From assembly GCF_000770635.1 (NCBI RefSeq), contig NZ_AVBF01000038.1:1-39690 (forward strand): a DNA stretch of 39,690 nt, given 5' to 3'. This document shows, one piece after another, positions 15,196 to 21,763 of this stretch. Position 1 is the stretch's first letter, and the number at the start of each line of letters is the position of its first letter. The DNA comes from Pontibacillus yanchengensis Y32 (lineage in GTDB: Bacteria; Bacillota; Bacilli; Bacillales; BH030062). A program made the position numbers and the translations under genes. Below the pieces are notes generated by a model, which was not told the origin of the DNA, did not search any database, and saw nothing but the letters and a program-made list of their open reading frames with translations.

Positions 15196-15883
15196 CATGT
15201 TGTATTCTGCAGTATTTGATGCAGACCGTTATATTGATATTGCACAGAGTTCCTTTCTTCCTTTATTGAAAGGAGCTCTCTTCTATTCCATTCCGATGAC
15301 ACTTATCTCGTTTGTCATCGGAATCATTTTAGCCATTACGACTGCTTTATTTCGGATATCAGGTGTTAAACTGCTCAGTGGGATTGCAAGGGTCTATATA
15401 TCCATCATTCGAGGAACGCCGCTACTCGTACAATTATTTATTATATTCTTTGGCTTAACATCTGTAGGCATTAAATTAGATCCATTCCCAGCTGCTATCA
15501 TTGGATTTTCTTTGAACACAGGTGCTTATGCATCAGAAATCATCAGGGCGGCTATTCTTTCTATTCCTAAAGGTCAATGGGAAGCTTCACAGTCCATTGG
15601 AATGTCTTATGGACAGTCCTTGAAGCGTATTATTTTACCGCAAGCGACTCGAGTTTCCATTCCGCCATTATCAAACTCGTTCATTAGCTTAGTAAAAGAT
15701 ACTTCTTTAGCTTCCACTATTTTAGTAGCTGAAATGTTCCGTAAAGCCCAAGAAATTGTAGCGAACACCTATGAACCGCTTCTCTTGTACACAGAAGCAG
15801 CTTTCATCTATTGGATGATATGCTTCTTATTATCACTCGTACAAGACCAAATTGAGAATAAACTAAACCGCTACGTTAGTTAA
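15179..15883 (+). CDS. tcyB: Cystine ABC transporter permease TcyB
   Basis: This permease of the His/Glu/Gln/Arg type has about five membrane helices and the EAA loop [22 protein letters not shown], which contacts the ATPase. [16 protein letters not shown] and [15 protein letters not shown] are typical of polar amino-acid permeases. The start is uncertain. The ATG at 15179 (MFLLNN) overlaps tcyA by 17 bases and resembles other TcyB N-termini. The ATG at 15197, two bases after the tcyA stop, is an alternative that would use translational coupling. No strong ribosome site is seen for either. Confidence 0.9.
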   Translation: MFLLNNMLYSAVFDADRYIDIAQSSFLPLLKGALFYSIPMTLISFVIGIILAITTALFRISGVKLLSGIARVYISIIRGTPLLVQLFIIFFGLTSVGIKLDPFPAAIIGFSLNTGAYASEIIRAAILSIPKGQWEASQSIGMSYGQSLKRIILPQATRVSIPPLSNSFISLVKDTSLASTILVAEMFRKAQEIVANTYEPLLLYTEAAFIYWMICFLLSLVQDQIENKLNRYVS

Positions 15884-15899
15884 AGTTAGGAGCTTGTGT

Positions 15900-16637
15900 A
15901 TGCTATCCATTCAAAATTTGCACAAACAATTCGGCAACTTAGTGGTCTTAGATGGCATTGACCTGAACGTAGAAAAAGGAAAGGTAATTGTCGTCATCGG
16001 GCCATCTGGTTCTGGAAAAACGACATTACTCCGTTGTTTGAATGTTCTTGAGACCCCGACAAAAGGGAATGTTTCTATCAACCAAACCGATTTAAACTTT
16101 GAAGAAAAAGTATCCAAAAAGGATATACAAACGTTACGTAAACAAACAGGCATGGTGTTTCAAACCTACAACCTATTCCCTCACATGACTGCTTTACAAA
16201 ATGTGATCGAAGGACCTGTCACTGTCCAAAAGGTTAATAAGGAAAAAGCAAAGGAAAAAGGCATCCAGCTACTAGAAAAAGTTGGACTCGGAGATAAAAT
16301 TGACTACTATCCTCATCAACTCTCAGGAGGACAGCAACAACGAGTAGGAATTGCTCGAGCCCTAGCTATTGACCCTGAGGTAATGTTATTTGATGAACCC
16401 ACCTCCGCCCTAGACCCAGAACTTGTTGGCGAAGTACTGCGTGTTATGAAAGAACTTGCCCATGAAGGCATGACAATGGTCGTCGTAACCCACGAAATGA
16501 GCTTCGCCAAAGAGGTAGCCGATGAAGTGCTATTCATGGACCAAGGTCAAGTTATCGAACGAGGCCATCCAGATCATATCTTCACAACCCCTAAAGAAGA
16601 ACGCACACGCCAATTTTTGAACTTATTGAGTGAGTAA
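15900..16637 (+). CDS. tcyC: Cystine ABC transporter ATP-binding protein TcyC
   Basis: This 245-residue ABC ATPase has Walker A GPSGSGKT (34-41), a Q-loop in [15 protein letters not shown], signature LSGGQQQR, Walker [13 protein letters not shown] and the H-loop VTHEM. It energises cystine import with TcyA and TcyB. The ATG at 15900 has GGAG 7 bases ahead; the GTG six bases upstream is less well placed. It is the last gene of the operon. No clear terminator stem follows before the repeats at 16642, so transcripts may run to the bidirectional terminator at 16941. Confidence 0.93.
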   Translation: MLSIQNLHKQFGNLVVLDGIDLNVEKGKVIVVIGPSGSGKTTLLRCLNVLETPTKGNVSINQTDLNFEEKVSKKDIQTLRKQTGMVFQTYNLFPHMTALQNVIEGPVTVQKVNKEKAKEKGIQLLEKVGLGDKIDYYPHQLSGGQQQRVGIARALAIDPEVMLFDEPTSALDPELVGEVLRVMKELAHEGMTMVVVTHEMSFAKEVADEVLFMDQGQVIERGHPDHIFTTPKEERTRQFLNLLSE

Positions 16638-16641
16638 AATC

Positions 16642-16791
16642 AAAAGCGCAAGCGCCCGTTTAGCGACGTACAAACTAGACGGCTCCGTATGAGATAAAGG
16701 AAACACGGAGAGCGTAAGCGATCCGATGTTGACTTATCGTAAGGAGGTGCAGGAAGTTTGCTAGTCGCTGGGCGCTGGAGCTGGACGTGGC
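16642..16791 (+). repeat. Full-length GCGCAAGCGCC...GGCGCTGGAGCTGGAC element, copy 1
   Basis: It begins AAAAGCGCAAGCGCC and ends GGCGCTGGAGCTGGAC plus GTGGC. The inside carries TAGCGACGTAC, GAGATAAAGG and CTAGTCGCTGGG, shared with 24723-24871 and 36202-36411. It is non-coding and placed between convergent genes. Confidence 0.8.
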
Positions 16792-16794
16792 AAG

Positions 16795-16915
16795 AAAAGC
16801 GCAAGCGCCTTGCTCACCCCCGACAGGCTTAAGCAAAGCCTCGTCGTGGCGATTTTTGCCACAGAGAGGATTTGCTTAAGACCCCGAGGGGGTAGGCGCT
16901 GGAGCTGGACGTGGC
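16795..16915 (+). repeat. Second tandem copy of the GCGCAAGCGCC family, variant core
   Basis: It has the same ends as the preceding copy, separated by three bases, but a different interior: CCCCCGACAGGCTTAAGCAAA pairs in part with the downstream TTTGCTTAAGACCCCGAGGGGG, giving a long imperfect hairpin. Confidence 0.78.
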
Positions 16916-16940
16916 AAAAGCTCAAGTCCTTATGCTTTTA

Positions 16941-16983
16941 AAAATCCCCTCGTCTATTCGCTTAGACGAGGGGATTTTGCTTT
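16941..16983. terminator. Bidirectional terminator between tcyC and the 149-aa protein gene
   Basis: AAAATCCCCTCGTCTA, loop TTCGCT, TAGACGAGGGGATTTT form a perfect 16-bp stem. T-rich flanks on both strands suit convergent genes. Confidence 0.9.
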
Positions 16984-16988
16984 TTCTA

Positions 16989-17438
16989 TTAGTTAGACGC
17001 ATCACTCGTTTTACGTGGTAGGAATGGGATACCGATTACGATAACTACCATCACTACAATGGCAGCTATAAAGTAACCATTCGTAAGTACATTCATAATG
17101 TGGAATGGTGCTCTATGAACATAGGTAGCCTTTACCCATTTATTGTCATCCTTGATAGCAATCGCATCAGAAGTAGATATTCCTTTTATTTTATAATAGT
17201 TTGTACCAATTGGATAATGATTGGAAGCATTGCCGTAATAATTACCAGACGTATCATCAGGTTTTGTCTCTACTTTCCCTATCTTATCCCCTATCTCGTT
17301 TTCATCGATCAGTTGGTCTTCTTTCACTTCGTACACTTTGCCTTCCCAAACAACAAACGGATAAGCCCAAGTTAATGCCTGAACGGAGGGACCTATCACA
17401 ATAATAAGAAACAAAGATAAAAACAATATTCTTATCAC
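16989..17438 (-). CDS. Conserved membrane/secreted protein of unknown function
   Basis: This protein of about 149 residues has an N-terminal signal or membrane segment (to about residue 22), an outer domain of about 90 residues, and a C-terminal membrane helix (FIAAIVVMVVIVIGIPFL) with a basic tail. The outer domain contains VVWEGKVYEV, IGKVETKPDD, YYGNASNHYPIGTNYYKIKG. I recognise this pattern from unnamed proteins in other Bacillaceae but know no function. The start is taken as GTG at 17438, six bases after a GGGGGG tract; a GTG at 17444 is possible. Confidence 0.72.
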   Translation of the reverse strand: MIRILFLSLFLIIVIGPSVQALTWAYPFVVWEGKVYEVKEDQLIDENEIGDKIGKVETKPDDTSGNYYGNASNHYPIGTNYYKIKGISTSDAIAIKDDNKWVKATYVHRAPFHIMNVLTNGYFIAAIVVMVVIVIGIPFLPRKTSDASN

Positions 17439-17518
17439 TAGCACCCCCCATGCATACTTTCTTAATAATATGAGTGATTATTTATTAAGTATCAACCCTT
17501 ATTTCATCATGCAAGTAA

Positions 17519-17538
17519 TTGATCAAACGTTTGATCAA
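17519..17538. promoter_or_regulatory. Perfect 20-bp palindrome, candidate operator
   Basis: TTGATCAAACGTTTGATCAA is identical to its reverse complement. It lies about 80 bases upstream of the gene starting at 17438 and about 30 past the stop codon of the LiaF-like gene. There is no loop and no T-run, so it is not a terminator. Dimeric repressors (TetR-type or similar) use such sites. Confidence 0.55.
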
Positions 17539-17566
17539 CTAGATTGCACCAGCCAGTAACTAGCTT

Positions 17567-18490
17567 TTACTTACGAGTCCCTACTTGCTCAATGGTAAAG
17601 CGATCTACTTCGTTGAATTGTATCGTATGCTCTCCATCTCCATATTGCTTCTCTTTATAATATAACGTCTGTTCTGATTGATCAGCCTCAATTTGCTTTT
17701 CCTTATCCCATTGCACGTCCCAACCTACTTGTTCATTAAAACTTTCTACTCTAACCGACGCATTTACACTTTCACCGAGGTCTACCACTGCTTGTGATGT
17801 ATGTTCAATCTCCCAATCCGCTTCTAACGTATCAATGGAAACGGACAAATCATTTGGGGGTTGTTGAACTTCTACAGGAATATCAACTGGCAAGGAGAGG
17901 GTGCGATGAAAACGAGTATGTTCGTATTGTATTCCATTTCGTTTTGGCCCTTGTAATAACTGAATGTACATCGTGTTTCCAGCATTAGTAACCTGTACAA
18001 TATCCTCCGCCTCTAATTCACCTTTTTTTAGAAAGCTTGATTCAAATGATCCGAATAAATGAATGGAATCTGACGTATTCGTTGTAAGCTCCACATCATT
18101 GTGACCAGCTTGCACGACAATTTTATTCACATTGCTCGTTACTTGCTGCTCGACCTTTGGAAGAGCTCCCTGTGTTGTTTCACTATGGATAGCCCCTTTC
18201 ACTTCATCTACAAGACCAACGGACGACATAAGAAACAATCCGATACCGATAGTTCCCAAGAAGCCTATAAACACTATAGACAGAAAATCATAATGAACAA
18301 CAGGCTTTTCTTGCTTTGAGGTGAAAATATAAACAAGCACCTCCACCCCTAATACAATTAAAATGGCTGGCCACCAGGTAAATGCTAGAGAAGAAACCTC
18401 CCAATCGAACAGCTGGGAGCACATGAGGACAACTCCTAATAACATTAACGTTGCTCCCATCGATATTGTACCGACTCTCCATCTTCTCAT
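17567..18490 (-). CDS. LiaF-like membrane protein with extracytoplasmic domain
   Basis: In this 307-residue protein residues 1-85 hold about three membrane helices with SLAFTWWPAILIVLGVEVL, typical of the N-terminal domain of LiaI/LiaF-type (DUF5668-like) proteins. Residues from about 95 form a hydrophilic outer region with beta-strand-like patterns (NKIVVQAGHNDVELTTNT, RTLSLPVDIPVEVQ), as in LiaF and adhesin-like DUFs. LiaF proteins sense or restrain envelope-stress signalling. The start ATG overlaps the previous stop (ATGA). It is the last gene of the sigma-factor operon, so a role in modulating that ECF pathway is a fair inference. Confidence 0.72.
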   Translation of the reverse strand: MRRWRVGTISMGATLMLLGVVLMCSQLFDWEVSSLAFTWWPAILIVLGVEVLVYIFTSKQEKPVVHYDFLSIVFIGFLGTIGIGLFLMSSVGLVDEVKGAIHSETTQGALPKVEQQVTSNVNKIVVQAGHNDVELTTNTSDSIHLFGSFESSFLKKGELEAEDIVQVTNAGNTMYIQLLQGPKRNGIQYEHTRFHRTLSLPVDIPVEVQQPPNDLSVSIDTLEADWEIEHTSQAVVDLGESVNASVRVESFNEQVGWDVQWDKEKQIEADQSEQTLYYKEKQYGDGEHTIQFNEVDRFTIEQVGTRK

Positions 18491-19590
18491 AGATCATGCT
18501 CCTCTTTTTTTGACTTCGAACCCATTAGTAGCTTGATTCCTCCACCAATAAAGAGGAAGCACACGATAATCATTTGGAAATATTGTTCATAATAGTAGCG
18601 TATATCTACATTCAACAGTGTTCTCAATTCAGCAGCCAATGCAGGCATAAAGATGGAGTCTACCATATAAAACAGACCTAACAAGATTAAAATAACCCCT
18701 ATCCAGCGCTGGTGATTCATGACATGTTTTACAATCGGAACATCCTCAAGCTCTTCTTCCTCCATTTTCCCAGCTTGTTGTAAGGTATCAAAAAAGCTAA
18801 AAAACCAAATGATAGGAATAAAAAATAAGAAGATAGACAGCCGTAATACATCTAGCACATAGATTGATAGTAAAAATCCGCCCATTAACTGTAAGCCTCT
18901 ACGCTGTAATCCCATATACATATGGCCCGCTCCTGGAAAAATTCCTAATATCGTCGCTAATACCTTACTTTTTCGTTCATTGCCTCGATGGCGGTCAAGA
19001 TCTTCCATAATCGTACGGTCCTCAAGCATTTCACCCCGGTCCTTCTGATTCAGCAATTGAATCACATCAAACAGTCCGTAAATCCAAATAACAGGCAGTG
19101 CTAATAAGAAGACAAGAAACCCACCAGTCCCTGTTATGACACTTACAAAGAAAACCATCATGGCGAGGCCAATAAAACCTGTTAGAAACGTAAGTCCACG
19201 TTGATTTAATCCTAAATGGAAGTGACCCACGCCAGGAATAAACGATAGAAGGATCGTAAAGAACCTCTCGTTTTGTTCGTTTTGCTTACCTACGACCGAT
19301 TCATCTACGATTGGCTCTCCTTGTGTAACCTTTGATTGGCCACGTGTCATGAGAAGTGTGATGACCATATCAATCACATTAACCACCCATACAAAAAATA
19401 CCCAAAATACTAGTAATAGTTTCACTTCAAATGGCACAAAAGGCCCTGCCACTAAAATAACTAATCCTAAAAATAAAGGACCAAAAAAAGCTAAACTATA
19501 TAAAACACCCTTGATTTTTCTTCCGAAATACATATGACCAAACCCAGGAATCAACGCAAGAAAAAATGCTAAAATAGGTGATTTATTCAT
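18487..19590 (-). CDS. Polytopic membrane protein with three internal PGxGH repeats
   Basis: This 367-residue integral membrane protein is built from three related units, each starting with a hydrophobic helix and a short motif: LIPGFGHMYFG near residue 14, FIPGVGHFHLG near 115 and IFPGAGHMYMG near 217. Each unit ends in a second helix and D(M/V/T) segments (VIDMVITLL, FDVIQLL, FDTLQQ). Two more helices close the protein. The PG-x-GH-x-x-x-G motif recalls the turn in TM2-type domains, but the triplication is not something I can name. The ATG at 19590 is chosen for its spacing from AGGGGA. It overlaps both neighbours, so it is made with the anti-sigma factor. Confidence 0.72.
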   Translation of the reverse strand: MNKSPILAFFLALIPGFGHMYFGRKIKGVLYSLAFFGPLFLGLVILVAGPFVPFEVKLLLVFWVFFVWVVNVIDMVITLLMTRGQSKVTQGEPIVDESVVGKQNEQNERFFTILLSFIPGVGHFHLGLNQRGLTFLTGFIGLAMMVFFVSVITGTGGFLVFLLALPVIWIYGLFDVIQLLNQKDRGEMLEDRTIMEDLDRHRGNERKSKVLATILGIFPGAGHMYMGLQRRGLQLMGGFLLSIYVLDVLRLSIFLFFIPIIWFFSFFDTLQQAGKMEEEELEDVPIVKHVMNHQRWIGVILILLGLFYMVDSIFMPALAAELRTLLNVDIRYYYEQYFQMIIVCFLFIGGGIKLLMGSKSKKEEHDL

Positions 19591-20038
19591 TCTCATTCCC
19601 CTCCTCTGCGAACGTTAATTGATCTAATAATGCCCCCGTCTTTTCCATCAACTGCCCAGAAAATGATGGGCCTTTCTTTATTCCGTCTTGATTAAAAGAA
19701 TCTGTCATATACTGAAACACTCCAGACATCATAAGGAGAATGGTAAACCCAGCAGCTACTACATAGTGGAGGAACGTATTCCTTTTGGCTGAAGGTTGAG
19801 CACTAAATGTTTTGGATGGTGGCTGGAAAGTCGGATGTTGATGGATAATCGTCTTAATTGTATCGTCTGTAAACTTTTCTGATAGGGGAGAAGCTGTGTC
19901 AGCTGCATCCATTTGCTCTAAATACATATCAAAACACGTATCACAATGTTCAAAGTGAGCTTCCAATTGTAGGTGTTCTTGCTCTTGGAGCTGTCCATTT
20001 ATATAAAGTTGAATGACCTCTTCAGTAACATGATTCAT
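19583..20038 (-). CDS. Anti-sigma factor with N-terminal zinc-finger (ZAS-like) domain
   Basis: This 151-residue protein has an N-terminal cytosolic domain with the anti-sigma zinc motif HFEHCDTC (H-x3-C-x2-C, residues 28-35), a linker, one membrane helix (about residues 90-110, YVVAAGFTILLMMSG) and a short outer tail. Such proteins hold an ECF sigma factor at the membrane until a signal releases it. Its ATG overlaps the sigma stop codon by one base (TAATG). Full length for the class. Confidence 0.88.
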   Translation of the reverse strand: MNHVTEEVIQLYINGQLQEQEHLQLEAHFEHCDTCFDMYLEQMDAADTASPLSEKFTDDTIKTIIHQHPTFQPPSKTFSAQPSAKRNTFLHYVVAAGFTILLMMSGVFQYMTDSFNQDGIKKGPSFSGQLMEKTGALLDQLTFAEEGNENE

Positions 20039-20574
20039 TAAAACTCATCCTCCTCCCAATTGTTTTTCATCCATTTACGAGCTCGATACAAACGCATCTC
20101 CACTGTTTTCTCTGCCAAACACTGTTCATGGGCAATGATAGAATAGGATTTACCTTCTATGTAGTAAGCATGAACGACACCTCGATACCCTTGAGGAAGC
20201 TTTTGGATGGATCCCACAACTTTATTCTGCTTTTGTTGCTGCAGCCAATCATCCTCCGCACTATCTGAAGGAGTAGATTGCCATTCAAACCCTTCTGTTA
20301 GCTCTTCATGCCGTCTATTCCTCTTTCGTTTCGCATCAATTGCTTTATGATAAGCAATGCGGCTGAGCCACGTTTTGAAACCTTTTGCTTCATAGTCAGG
20401 GAGAGCGTCGACCATTTTTATGAACGTTTCTTGTGTTAGATCCTCTGCTTCTGTTTCATCTCGAACAACATTGTAAATAATTTTAAACAAGTACCCTTTG
20501 TATCGTTCAATAATCATCCGCAAAGCTTGCTGATTCCCCTGCTTCACCTTTTCAATTAACCGATCATCTTGAAT
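20038..20574 (-). CDS. ECF RNA polymerase sigma factor
   Basis: This is an ECF sigma factor of about 178 residues. Region 2 contains YLFKIIYNVVRDETEAEDLTQ with the DLTQETF core motif; region 4 is VHAYYIEGKSYSIIAHEQ...KTVEMRLYRARKWMK. The first plausible standard start, GTG at 20547, would drop the family N-terminus (DDRLIEKVKQGNQQAL) and has no spaced ribosome site. The frame stays open upstream to a GGAGG which is followed, 8 bases later, by ATT at 20574. No ATG, GTG or TTG lies in between in frame, so an AUU start is proposed. It heads an operon with its anti-sigma factor and two membrane proteins. Confidence 0.88.
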   Translation of the reverse strand: MQDDRLIEKVKQGNQQALRMIIERYKGYLFKIIYNVVRDETEAEDLTQETFIKMVDALPDYEAKGFKTWLSRIAYHKAIDAKRKRNRRHEELTEGFEWQSTPSDSAEDDWLQQQKQNKVVGSIQKLPQGYRGVVHAYYIEGKSYSIIAHEQCLAEKTVEMRLYRARKWMKNNWEEDEF

Positions 20575-20736
20575 AGCTCTCCCCTCCTTCCATCAAACAC
20601 TCACACCTAATAGACGCACGTAACTTCCTTATCCCTACACAATTTTAGAATTTTTTTGTAGAAAATATCCATCTATTATATTACCTAATTTCAGACACAA
20701 GTAGAGTGCTTTTTTTACTTATTCTATTAAAGACGC

Positions 20737-20768
20737 ATTATGTGGAAGACTTGGATTCGAGATAATTT
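20737..20768 (+). repeat. Dispersed GAAGACTTGGATTCGAGATA repeat
   Basis: GCATTATGTGGAAGACTTGG and ATTCGAGATAATTTGG match copies at about 3207-3240 and 39627-39657. It sits immediately upstream of the 20-bp-period array. Confidence 0.7.
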
Positions 20769-20792
20769 GGGATAGAGGTAGACATGGGGGCT

Positions 20793-20906
20793 GGAGCGAG
20801 TTTTCGATTTTTGGAGCAAGTTTCTGAATATAGGAGCGACTTTTTAATATTTGGAGCGAGAATTCAGATTTAGGAGCAACTTTTCCAAAATAGGAGCGAC
20901 CGACCC
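20793..20906 (+). repeat. Six-unit array with exact 20-bp period (GGAGCRA motif)
   Basis: GGAGCGA or GGAGCAA begins at 20793, 20813, 20833, 20853, 20873 and 20893, exactly every 20 bases. The 13 bases between motifs are AT-rich and vary (for example GTTTTCGATTTTT, GTTTCTGAATATA, CTTTTTAATATTT). No ribosome site or conserved reading frame accompanies it. It lies in the 0.37-kb gap between the sigma operon and the HMCES gene terminator. Confidence 0.85.
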
Positions 20907-20947
20907 ATTTTCCCCTCCCGTCCATGTCCGTTCATCCCAATAATAGC

Positions 20948-20976
20948 AAAAAAACTGAGCCCCTCAGGACTCAGTT
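20948..20976 (-). terminator. Terminator overlapping the HMCES stop codon
   Basis: On the minus strand AACTGAGTCC / GGGCTCAGTT with a short loop is followed by TTTTTTT. The first arm includes the TGA stop codon of the upstream gene. Confidence 0.88.
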
Positions 20977-21645
20977 CTCTCCTTCTATCGATTTTATACA
21001 ATCCGGACCTTCATGACGGGCGTTGTTTACATATGTACTGACCGGATAAGCTTGTAAGTTTGGTACTTGTAGTGATTGAAGGTAATCGTGCACCTCATTG
21101 GGGTCACGCTCTTCGTGTTGCATCCACCAGGCTTCGTCTTCTTGAGGCAAAATAATGGGCATGCGTTTATGAATGGGCTCCATGAATTCATTTGCCTCTT
21201 TCGTGAGAATCGTACAAGTCACTAGCTCCCTATCGTCTGTTTTCCAACGGTCCCATAACCCTGCAAAGGCAAAGAAAGGTCGGTCCTCTTTGGAGATGCG
21301 AAGGGGTTGTTTCCCTGAATCTGATTTCTGCCATTCGTAAAAACTATCAGCGATAATAAGGCAGCGCTTTCGTTGCAATAATCGTTTGAAGCTCGGTTTC
21401 TCGTGGGCGGATTCAGAGCGTGCGTTAATCATCTTATATCCTATCGATGGATCCTTTGCCCAAAACGGAACAAGTCCCCATGTTAGATAACCAGCTCTAT
21501 TGTTCTCCCCATCGTTAATAATCGACATCACCTGTTGGCCTGGAGCAATGTTGTACCTTGGTGTGTACTCTTCTAACCTGTGTTCAATTCCATATGATTT
21601 CAGTATTTCTAGTTCTTCTGCTAATAGGGTAAACCTTCCACACAT
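20971..21645 (-). CDS. SOS response-associated peptidase, HMCES/YedK family
   Basis: In this 224-residue protein the N-terminal MCGRFTL supplies the catalytic Cys2 that crosslinks to abasic sites in single-stranded DNA. Other family marks are YTPRYNIAPGQ, MINARSES (active-site Asn), DSFYEW (Glu), and IHKRMPIIL (His). HMCES proteins shield abasic sites and self-release later. Full length. AAAGGAG lies 9-10 bases before the ATG. B. subtilis relatives are YoaM and YoqW; I cannot tell which is closer. The gene is monocistronic. Confidence 0.93.
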   Translation of the reverse strand: MCGRFTLLAEELEILKSYGIEHRLEEYTPRYNIAPGQQVMSIINDGENNRAGYLTWGLVPFWAKDPSIGYKMINARSESAHEKPSFKRLLQRKRCLIIADSFYEWQKSDSGKQPLRISKEDRPFFAFAGLWDRWKTDDRELVTCTILTKEANEFMEPIHKRMPIILPQEDEAWWMQHEERDPNEVHDYLQSLQVPNLQAYPVSTYVNNARHEGPDCIKSIEGEN

Positions 21646-21721
21646 ATCCCTTTACTCCTTTCAGCTAATGGACAATCCATTCTAACAGCTTATCCCAATC
21701 CATTTACTCTCATTCTAAATA

Positions 21722-21757
21722 GAAAGCCTGTTACTTCGTTTGAAATAACAGGCTTGA
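21722..21757 (-). terminator. Terminator of the CAP-domain protein gene
   Basis: AAGCCTGTTA and TAACAGGCTT form a 10-bp stem around a 13-base loop. The minus-strand tail TTCTATTT is only moderately T-rich. Confidence 0.72.
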
Positions 21758-21763
21758 TGTAAA

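Noticed and set aside
20793-20906. CRISPR array
   Set aside because: The constant motif is only 7 bases and the interval 13; no cas genes are present. It does not fit any CRISPR repeat/spacer size.
20719-20925. A 68-residue minus-strand frame with repeating KSRSYIQKLAPK-like units
   Set aside because: It is a by-product of the 20-base array (a period not divisible by three); no ribosome site or domain.
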